From positions 51,874-115,873 of the forward strand of contig CAKUTF010000004.1 in assembly GCA_934691725.1 (NCBI GenBank): a stretch of DNA of 64,000 bases, written 5' to 3'. Both the position numbers and the translations under genes were made by a program. Below, one piece after another: positions 57,256 to 64,000 of this stretch; within the stretch, counting starts at the first letter, position 1, and every line of letters starts with the position of its first letter. The stretch is from an uncultured Fibrobacter sp. Its GTDB lineage: Bacteria; Fibrobacterota; Fibrobacteria; Fibrobacterales; Fibrobacteraceae. The notes below the pieces were generated by a model. That model was not told the DNA's origin. It worked only from the letters and a program-made list of their open reading frames with translations, and searched no databases.

Positions 57256-60200
57256 TTATCTTACAGCTTCAACGAAGACCTTTTCACCGTCTGCATCAGA
57301 TTCCTGCAAGCCTGCTGCAGAATCCTTCCACACGATTGCATTGGCCTGCGTCTCGCCCTTGATGTAAGATTCGTTTTCGGCGACAGCCTGCTTGAGCACA
57401 TCGCTTTCGCTGAACAGAATCACTTCGATCTTGTCCGTAATCGCATAGCCCTGTTCCTTGCGGCGGTTCTGGATGCGGTTCACCAGTTCGCGGGCGACAC
57501 ATGCACGGCGCAGGTCGTCGGTAATCTTCAGGTCGAGCGCAACGGTAAAATGCTGGTTGGCTTCCACAGCCATGCCTTCGGCAACGATGCGGTTGAGCAT
57601 CAAACAGTCAGCACCGACTTCACCGAATTCGAACTTGATCGTTCCGCCATTCTGCAACGCCTTGATTTCTTCGACAGAAAGGCTGGAGAGTTTTGTCGAA
57701 ATCGCTTTCATGTTCTTCGCGTATTCCGGGCCTTTCGCCTTGATGCCTAGGAAGTTGGGCTTTGCAGACAGCTTGACGAGAACGGTTTCGTCTTCGAGGA
57801 ACTTCATTTCGCGAACGTTGAGTTCTTCGAGAATCAAGTCCTTCATGGTCTCGGCGACGGATTTTTCCACATCGCCGTGGGCAACCACCGTCATGCTGGC
57901 GATCGGCATCCGGTTTTTGACATTATTTGTCGCGCGAATAACACGTCCCATTTCCACCAGTCCGCGGACCATGGCGATACGCTGCACGAGCTTTTCGTCT
58001 TTCAAGGATTCGTCCGCACTGGGAAATTCGCAGAGATGCACGCTCACCGGCGCATTCGCATCGACTTCGCGTACGAGAATCTGGTAAATCTCCTCGGCGA
58101 GCATCGGCAGGAACGGTGCGAGAATCTTGCTGAAATCGACAAGAACCTTGTACATGGTAGCGTAGGCGGCATTCTTGTCCCCGTCGTTTTCGCTTTTCCA
58201 GAACCGGCGACGGCTGCGGCGCACATACCAGTTCGTAAGGTCATCGACAGCGGACACAATCGCGGGCACCACGTTGTAAAGCCTGTAGGCCTTCATCTCG
58301 ACTTCCACCTTCGCGGCGAGATCCTGCAAAGTCGCTAGCATCCAGCGGTCGAGTTCGTTCTCGCTCTTCACGACATCGCCGGGTTTCCACGTAAGCTGCC
58401 CTTTCGCTTCATCGGCATTGTGGTTCGAAACAAAGAAGCTCACGGCGTTCCACAGCGGGAGCATCACCTGCTTCACGATTCCCTTCACGCCTTCTTCGCT
58501 AAAGCGCAGGTCTTCGGCCTTGAGGGCAGCGGAGTTGATCATGAACAAGCGAATCGCGTCGGCACCCGTACGTTCAATGAGATCGTTCGGGTCCGGATAG
58601 TTGCGCTTGGACTTGCTCATCTTGGAGCCGTCTTCGGCCAGGATGATGCCGTTCACGATTACGTTCTTGAATGCGGGTTTTTGGAACAGCGCATTGGAAA
58701 GAACGGTCAGCGTGTAGAACCAACCGCGAGTCTGGTCGAGACCTTCAGCGATAAAGTCCGCCGGGAAACTCTTTTCCACAACGTCCTTGTTTTCAAACGG
58801 ATAATGGCGGCTGGCATAGGGCATCGAACCGGACTCAAACCAGCAGTCAAAGACCTCGGGCGTGCGACGGTAAACCTTGCCATTCTTCTCGATGGTGAGT
58901 TTATCGACAAAGTGCTTGTGCAGATCGTCGAGTTTCACGCCTGTAAGTTCGCGCAATTCTTCGATGGACCCAACGGCAATCATGTCTCCATCGTCAGAGA
59001 GCCACACCGGAATCGGTGTTCCCCAGAATCGGTTCCGGGAAAGGTTCCAGTCGCGGGCGTTGGCAATCCACTTGCCGAAGCGTCCGTTCTTGATGTGGTC
59101 CGGAACCCAGTTCACGGTCTGGTTGTTTTCGACCATCCATTCTTTCAAAGTCTTGGTCACGCCGTCCTTGTTTGTAACAGGCGCGTCAATCTTGAGGAAC
59201 CAAGTTTTGAGGGCGCGGTAAATCAAAGGAACGCCGGTACGCCAGCAATGCGGGTAGCTGTGCACAATCACGTCCTGCTTGAACACGCGGCCCTGTTCCT
59301 TGAAGTAGCGGATAATTTCCTTGTCGGCTTCCTTCGCGCCCAAGCCCTTCCACATCGGGACCTTGTCCGTGAACTTGCCTTCGGTATCGAGCGGGTCGAA
59401 AAGCCCGAGATCGAGTTCAGCCCCCTTCTGGAAGTCTTCTTCACCGAAGGAAGGGGCGGTATGCACGGCGCCGGTACCGTCTTCGGTACTCACGTAGTCG
59501 GCGGGGTAAATCTTGTAGTGGCGGGACAGCTGGTCCGGCGTCACGTATTCGTCGGAGATACGGGAAAGCGGTTCGTAACTCTTCCCCACGAGGTCAGAGC
59601 CCTTGCAGGTATCGACGATGTTCGGGTTCTTGAAGTAGGCCGCGGTGCGGCTTGCGGCAATCCAGTACTTCTTGCCATTCTGTTCTACAAGGTTGTAGTC
59701 CATGTCCGGACCCACAACAATGCAGAAGTTGGAATAAAGCGTCCACGGCGTCGTCGTCCACACGAGGATGCTCGTGTCCTTGAACTTCGGTTCGTCCGAG
59801 TTAATCGGGAAAATCAGCGTGAGCGACGGGTCCTGGCGGTCCTTGTAGCCCTGGTTCGTCTCGAAGTTCGAAAGCGGAGTGGCGAGAGCCGGGCTGTACG
59901 GCTGGATGCGGTAGCCCTGGTAGATGAGCCCCTTGTCGAAGCACTGCTTGAACACCCACCAGACGCTCTCCATGAACGTCCGGTCCATCGTCTTGTAGCC
60001 CTTGTCGAAATCGACCCAGCGACCCATGCGGCGGACGGTCTTCTTCCATTCGCTCGTGTACTTGAGCACCTTGCCGCGACAGGTTTCGTTGAACTTGTCA
60101 ACGCCGAGCTTCTGGATTTCGGCAACGCCTGCGAGGCCGAGCTCGTTCTGAACCAGGGATTCGATGGGGAGACCGTGGCAGTCCCATCCGAAACCGCGGG

Positions 60201-60438
60201 GAACACGCTTGCCCTTCATGGTCCAGTAGCGAGGAACGATGTCCTTGATGGTACCGGCAAGCAAGTGGCCGTAGTGCGGAAGCCCCGTCGCAAACGGAGG
60301 GCCGTCGTAGAAGGTGTACGGTTCAGCCGCCGGGCGCGAGTCCAGCGACTTCTTGAAACTTTCGTCCTTGTCCCACAATCCGAGCACGCGCTCTTCAATC
60401 TGCGGGAAGGTTTCGTCTTTTTTTACTTCTCGGAACAT
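57256..60438 (-). CDS. ileS: Isoleucyl-tRNA synthetase (type 2, eukaryote-like)
   Basis: The protein has 1060 residues from the ATG at 60438, chosen for GGAGAA six bases upstream and the conserved MFREVKKDETFP start; a frame extends nine codons further without support. The class I HIGH motif is 'HYGH' at 55-58 and the KMSKS loop 'KMSKS' at 606-610. The editing domain lies between them ('WTTTPWTLYSNFCIVVGPD'). The length and 'DGPPFATGLPHYGHLLAGTIKD' (core at 45-66) put it in the type 2 group, which tends to resist mupirocin. It charges tRNA-Ile and edits valine. Its C-terminal ~97 codons are duplicated twice beyond the adjacent toxin-antitoxin genes. It is the third gene of a leftward run. Confidence 0.97.
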   Translation of the reverse strand: MFREVKKDETFPQIEERVLGLWDKDESFKKSLDSRPAAEPYTFYDGPPFATGLPHYGHLLAGTIKDIVPRYWTMKGKRVPRGFGWDCHGLPIESLVQNELGLAGVAEIQKLGVDKFNETCRGKVLKYTSEWKKTVRRMGRWVDFDKGYKTMDRTFMESVWWVFKQCFDKGLIYQGYRIQPYSPALATPLSNFETNQGYKDRQDPSLTLIFPINSDEPKFKDTSILVWTTTPWTLYSNFCIVVGPDMDYNLVEQNGKKYWIAASRTAAYFKNPNIVDTCKGSDLVGKSYEPLSRISDEYVTPDQLSRHYKIYPADYVSTEDGTGAVHTAPSFGEEDFQKGAELDLGLFDPLDTEGKFTDKVPMWKGLGAKEADKEIIRYFKEQGRVFKQDVIVHSYPHCWRTGVPLIYRALKTWFLKIDAPVTNKDGVTKTLKEWMVENNQTVNWVPDHIKNGRFGKWIANARDWNLSRNRFWGTPIPVWLSDDGDMIAVGSIEELRELTGVKLDDLHKHFVDKLTIEKNGKVYRRTPEVFDCWFESGSMPYASRHYPFENKDVVEKSFPADFIAEGLDQTRGWFYTLTVLSNALFQKPAFKNVIVNGIILAEDGSKMSKSKRNYPDPNDLIERTGADAIRLFMINSAALKAEDLRFSEEGVKGIVKQVMLPLWNAVSFFVSNHNADEAKGQLTWKPGDVVKSENELDRWMLATLQDLAAKVEVEMKAYRLYNVVPAIVSAVDDLTNWYVRRSRRRFWKSENDGDKNAAYATMYKVLVDFSKILAPFLPMLAEEIYQILVREVDANAPVSVHLCEFPSADESLKDEKLVQRIAMVRGLVEMGRVIRATNNVKNRMPIASMTVVAHGDVEKSVAETMKDLILEELNVREMKFLEDETVLVKLSAKPNFLGIKAKGPEYAKNMKAISTKLSSLSVEEIKALQNGGTIKFEFGEVGADCLMLNRIVAEGMAVEANQHFTVALDLKITDDLRRACVARELVNRIQNRRKEQGYAITDKIEVILFSESDVLKQAVAENESYIKGETQANAIVWKDSAAGLQESDADGEKVFVEAVR

Positions 60439-60461
60439 AATTTCTCCAAAAATATAATTTA

Positions 60462-61127
60462 TCATTCTACATCGAACATTTTCATCGGCAGCAAATGCCT
60501 TTGCTTCGCCCTCAACACTTCAAGTACGACAGTACTTTCACCGCCGGGAACACTCGTCTTTATCGTCACCTTTTTGAGAGTTTCCGGCAGCGGGCACGAA
60601 TTGTCACAATACGTTAGTTCGCTAACTGTATTTGCCCCGTTCACGGTCATCTCCATCCTCATCACGCGTTTATTTTTCTGCGAATAATAAAGCGTCGGCC
60701 TCGTCGGTTCCTTGGGAGTAATCTTCCAGAGATTCCCTTCGGCGACAGGAGCGTTGTAGTCTTCGGGAGAACCCATCCGCTTGCTTACATCGGCAGGATT
60801 TTGGGCTGGCATATTTTGAGCAGGCAAAGCCTTGCCGGTCTTCAAATCCGTCATCTTCATGCGTCCGTTGTTCTGTACCATTTTCATCTGCATCATGCTA
60901 GATTTTATAGTTGTTACGGATTTACTTTCGCCAGCAGTAATAATGGTCGTTTCTACCGTTTGAGAGGGTTGGCCGGCCAAGGTCACCGTTGTCCTCATTT
61001 GCATTTCGCAGGTGTCAGGGAATGCAGCCTTTTTCTGGTTTTCAAAAACCGCATCAAGATCCAGAGCATACCCCGAGACACACGTAAAAAACAAACTGCC
61101 TAAAAACACCTTTACATATTTGTCCAT
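60462..61127 (-). CDS. Secreted periplasmic protein, possibly LolA-like
   Basis: The protein has 221 residues from the ATG at 61127, which follows a perfect GGAGG. A GTG five codons upstream overlaps the previous stop and is less likely. The signal peptide ends near 'VSGYA-LD'. The body is beta-rich with a Met-rich stretch ('SSMMQMKMVQNNGRMKM', about 80-97) and 'KPTRPTLYYSQKNKRVMRMEM'-like strands (near 155-175). The overall plan is reminiscent of LolA-type lipid-carrying half-barrels, but no diagnostic motif was seen. It lies 11 bp after the large secreted protein gene and 23 bp before ileS, so it is in one transcription unit with both. Confidence 0.65.
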   Translation of the reverse strand: MDKYVKVFLGSLFFTCVSGYALDLDAVFENQKKAAFPDTCEMQMRTTVTLAGQPSQTVETTIITAGESKSVTTIKSSMMQMKMVQNNGRMKMTDLKTGKALPAQNMPAQNPADVSKRMGSPEDYNAPVAEGNLWKITPKEPTRPTLYYSQKNKRVMRMEMTVNGANTVSELTYCDNSCPLPETLKKVTIKTSVPGGESTVVLEVLRAKQRHLLPMKMFDVE

Positions 61128-61138
61128 ATCAAACCTCC

Positions 61139-64000
61139 TCACATCAACGACAAAAGTTTTGTCGATTTAATTGTTCCATTCATTTTCAAAACCAGATATG
61201 TAGTCTTCACATTGATTCCAGTCCAATCTGTTTGCACAAACTGTTCGCCAGGTGCAAGGGTTCCGCTAAAGATAGATTTTATAGGAACGCCTACAGCATT
61301 TACCAAATCCAACGAAAGTGTTGTCCATCCGTCCAAGGTCAGCACAAGACCCTCCTCCGTGCGTACAATCGGAATAGAGCCATTCCCGTGATAGCCATTA
61401 TCTGGAGTTGTTACGGTGTCTTCATCGGACAACTCCGATGCAATCACGGAACTTTCCGGCCACTCAGGAGAATCTCCATAGATGCGGTTTCCAAGGGAGT
61501 CGAACACACCAATTCCATGAGCCTCCGCCATAGTCCCCGAAAGGCCTGCATGGCTTGGATCATCAACTGCGTTCCAGATATTAGCCCATCCAGAAAGGTG
61601 GAGCGAAAGGCTTACCGGATTATCCATGGAATTTCCCGCCCCTATGGCTCCTCCACAGTGGATTTTTACCTGCCAACGCCCGTTCCCGAGACTTTCCATA
61701 TTCGCAGTGGAACAGGTGGACAAGTGGTTGATGTCCAGAATGGGAGCAAGGCCTTCTTCTACATAGAAGTAATAGCGCATGTCGAAATTTTTAAGGGCAA
61801 CGTTGCCAAGATTTTCCACCTTGAAACGGATCTCGCTTGCCTGGTTGTCATTACGCCTATCGGACGCAAGTACACGGGCTTTTGTCACGATGGACATTTC
61901 GTCCTCCGTTTCGACACAGCCGCCGCCAACCAAATTGTTATCGTCATCAAGGACAACGATTCCCTCATCCTGTACAAATTCATATTCGGCAGTCGCAACA
62001 TAGGACGGGTCGTCTTCTGCATTCCAAGGAGACCAGTCCACATTGTAGAGGCCGAAATGGGGACCCTCGCCGTAGAAGGCCGAATCCTGCGGAGCAAGTA
62101 CAGAATCTGCAAACTTCCACTCGGCATACCCCGTACGCGGGCTTTCCGAATGGACGGCAAGCAGGGAGGCGTCCTGCGGACAGAAAGCCGACGCATGGAC
62201 TTGCAAGGGATCTTCGCCCCGGAAATAGTAACGGACGGAATAGCCGCTGATTGCTTCATCGGATACATTCTTCAACCTGATACGCGGTCTGAGCATGGAT
62301 CGTTCACCAAAGCCTTCGTACTTCAGGAATGTCTGAATCTTTGATGATGCGGCAGCTGCAGGGGAATTATCAAAAGAGCTTCTGCCCCAGGCAATCGTTG
62401 TAGGCGACACGGAACCCCTGGTAAGCGCAATCCCGCCCAACTGCACGCCTTCGGGAATCTCCAGCGAAACCGTGTGGACGCCGCGGGAAAGGGGAAGCGT
62501 AATCCCGGAAATCTCCGCCGCCCTCCATACACCAGAAAGGTCAATCTGTCCAGAAAGGAGAGAGCCTTCGCCGACGGAAATATCTGCACTCGTAAGATTT
62601 GCCGAACGGGCATACGCAACAATACTGTAGTCACCCGCAGCCTCAACATTCAACGCCATGCGAAGTCTAGAATGAGCAGAACTTGCGAACAGGTACCGAT
62701 TGCCTGCAACGGCACAGGAGAACTCTCCCGAAAAACCTTCCAGCACCTCCATGTCCTTCACGGCAACCACAATGACGTCGGACCTGTCTCCGCCATCGTC
62801 CACGGGCACGGACAACGCAGAGATCTCTTCATCGGAAAGAGCTTTGGAATAGAAACGAACATCGGCGATATTACCAACAAACGAATTTCCAGACGAACTT
62901 CCCAAAGCCAAGGTTCCGTAGAGTTCCCTTTCGGCGGAAATACCGTCAGGAACGGACTTTGCCTTTTCCCCGTCCACGTAGAAAACAATCCCGCCGGAAC
63001 CGGAAACCACCGCCACATGTGTCCAGGACTTGGACAGGACTGGAAGAATGTCGCCCGAGAACCAGTCACGTCCGCCTTCGGAAAGCCTTAACGAACGGCC
63101 CTTCTGCAAAAGCCGTATGGAAAGCCCTCCCGTTCCCTTGAAGGAATGGATTTCGTTCCAGGAATCGGGCGAATAGCCTCTCTTGATGCGGGCTTCCAGC
63201 GTGTAGGAATCCGCTGTTCCCAAATCTACACGGCCTTTCCCGGATGCAAAATCCGTAACAGGACCGAAGTAGATTCCGGCATCGCTTTGCCATGGGCTGT
63301 TCACGGAAGAAAGATTCAGGTCGTGTCCCGTCTCCAGGAACTCGTAAGCCGTCTGCCCCGTCCCTTCCCGCGCAGGATACCAGAGTACAAGTCCCGCCGG
63401 ATAGGGATAAAGCCTGCCCGTCGTAAAGGCCGTATCCGTATGGTTATGCCCATAGTCTTCGGCATGGAAACCGATTTTCAACCTGCACCCGATACAATCA
63501 GACAGCCATTTGCGATTCAATCTTAAATTTACAGATACGTTCCCTACAGAATCCGGCCGCAGGTTCATTGCCTCAAGAGAGACGCCGCCAAATTCCGGCT
63601 GCATCGTCACATTGGCAATTCCTGATTCAGCGTCCGCAACTTTGGCCGTCACCGTGAAGACGCGGTCCAGCACCTCGGAAGATTCCTGCACATCAAAACC
63701 TTCTACAGACGGACGCTTCGAATCCGTATAGACCATGGGTCCAGCCACCTGTTGTTCCATTCCGAGAGTAGAAACGCCTAGATAGCGGGATTCGTAAACA
63801 CCGTCTTCGATTTTCCCGACCACGGATGTTCCGAGAGTCCTTTTCCCGTCGTAGAAAATCGTATCGGAATCGTTGCTGTGAATTTCCGTGATCAGGCTTC
63901 CGTCACGGTAAAGGGAAACCATTCCCGCACCGGGATGATTGCAGGAAACCCCGTAGGACATGTAGCCGTTGTCAAGACCGAGCCAGAGGGAATCCTTCGG
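61139..64000 (-). CDS. Large secreted multidomain LamG/CBM-like protein (5' part off the window)
   Basis: The frame is open to the right edge, so the start lies beyond base 64000; 953 residues are visible. A LamG-like concanavalin fold is seen at about residues 255-395 ('SWTHVAVVSGSGGIVFYVDGE', 'NIADVRFYSKALSDEEI'). A CBM6/35-like beta domain follows (about 410-530, 'GIALTRG'). Two tandem related domains come next, each about 150 residues, with 'RPRIRLKNVSDEAISGYSVRYYFRG' and 'EIRFKVENLGNVALKNFDMRYYFYV' (pieces). They resemble CBM3-type cellulose-binding modules and each contains a 'WNAxDDPS' motif. The C-terminus ('LSLDLVNAVGVPIKSI...KSTKLLSLM') looks like a T9SS sorting signal. It is probably a surface protein that binds plant polysaccharide; a catalytic domain may lie off-window. 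Confidence 0.8.
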   Translation of the reverse strand, partial: PKDSLWLGLDNGYMSYGVSCNHPGAGMVSLYRDGSLITEIHSNDSDTIFYDGKRTLGTSVVGKIEDGVYESRYLGVSTLGMEQQVAGPMVYTDSKRPSVEGFDVQESSEVLDRVFTVTAKVADAESGIANVTMQPEFGGVSLEAMNLRPDSVGNVSVNLRLNRKWLSDCIGCRLKIGFHAEDYGHNHTDTAFTTGRLYPYPAGLVLWYPAREGTGQTAYEFLETGHDLNLSSVNSPWQSDAGIYFGPVTDFASGKGRVDLGTADSYTLEARIKRGYSPDSWNEIHSFKGTGGLSIRLLQKGRSLRLSEGGRDWFSGDILPVLSKSWTHVAVVSGSGGIVFYVDGEKAKSVPDGISAERELYGTLALGSSSGNSFVGNIADVRFYSKALSDEEISALSVPVDDGGDRSDVIVVAVKDMEVLEGFSGEFSCAVAGNRYLFASSAHSRLRMALNVEAAGDYSIVAYARSANLTSADISVGEGSLLSGQIDLSGVWRAAEISGITLPLSRGVHTVSLEIPEGVQLGGIALTRGSVSPTTIAWGRSSFDNSPAAAASSKIQTFLKYEGFGERSMLRPRIRLKNVSDEAISGYSVRYYFRGEDPLQVHASAFCPQDASLLAVHSESPRTGYAEWKFADSVLAPQDSAFYGEGPHFGLYNVDWSPWNAEDDPSYVATAEYEFVQDEGIVVLDDDNNLVGGGCVETEDEMSIVTKARVLASDRRNDNQASEIRFKVENLGNVALKNFDMRYYFYVEEGLAPILDINHLSTCSTANMESLGNGRWQVKIHCGGAIGAGNSMDNPVSLSLHLSGWANIWNAVDDPSHAGLSGTMAEAHGIGVFDSLGNRIYGDSPEWPESSVIASELSDEDTVTTPDNGYHGNGSIPIVRTEEGLVLTLDGWTTLSLDLVNAVGVPIKSIFSGTLAPGEQFVQTDWTGINVKTTYLVLKMNGTIKSTKLLSLM

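Noticed and set aside
58420..60687. A long open frame on the + strand opposite ileS
   Set aside because: It is antisense to conserved ileS coding sequence and has no start signal or domain.

Overview
The window looks like a piece of a Fibrobacter-type chromosome (Fibrobacterota, fibre-degrading gut or rumen bacteria). The grounds are three secreted lipoproteins ending in the Fibrobacter major paralogous domain (TIGR02145-like, 'IGTQTWMAENLNY'). There are also two family 9 glycoside hydrolases with an N-terminal Ig-like domain, and several proteins with a C-terminal type 9 secretion (T9SS)-like sorting domain. One protein has a Ser-rich linker, and meso-diaminopimelate dehydrogenase is present. 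The assignment rests on protein motifs only.

Layout. 1-3155: 3' part of a TIGR03960-like radical SAM gene and a GH9 cellulase. 3152-10034: a leftward restriction-modification operon (subunit-M-like protein, small winged-helix protein, one-chain nuclease/helicase/methylase, AlbA_2 regulator) whose last gene overlaps the GH9 gene by 4 bp. 10235-12082: lptE and serS. 12290-13552: first Fibrobacter-paralog lipoprotein. 13842-19216: an iron operon (porin-like protein, two feoA, feoB, FeoB-associated Cys-rich peptide) behind a DtxR-type regulator gene, with four palindromic operators over a good sigma-70 promoter. 19269-23724: DUF2914 membrane protein, cardiolipin synthase, and rplM-rpsI, with rpsI apparently starting at ATT. 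24133-31740: a tight three-gene operon of a truncated Tc-toxin A-type protein, a GLUG-repeat T9SS protein and a GT1 glycosyltransferase. This is the best candidate for an undescribed system. 31820-38649: MATE exporter, eukaryote-type HisA, an AttH/Svf1-like secreted protein, an outer-membrane protein with a 54-residue lipoprotein, ddh and dut. 38922-44230: RecD2, a 31-residue COX24/mS38-like protein and two more paralog lipoproteins. 44297-51710: peptide-type ABC transporter genes, two envelope proteins, a DUF975 protein and Vsr. 51788-53905: a second GH9 with a sorting domain. 53946-57141: an AT-rich accessory block with a NotI-family R-M pair, a DUF3368/UPF0175 toxin-antitoxin pair and two displaced copies of the ileS 3' end. 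57256-64000: ileS, a periplasmic protein and a large LamG/CBM-like secreted protein that runs off the right edge.

Five spacers (about 13553-13785, 20337-21230, 33930-34531, 38655-38905, 42538-42735) carry a composite repeat. Its core is a palindrome (ATTCCCCGG-TCAAG-CCGGGGAAT) surrounded by degenerate short words. No tRNA, rRNA, CRISPR array, transposase or integrase was recognised.

Functionally the window mixes housekeeping translation, envelope and amino-acid genes with secreted polysaccharide-degrading or surface proteins, iron uptake under DtxR-type control, and two unrelated R-M systems.
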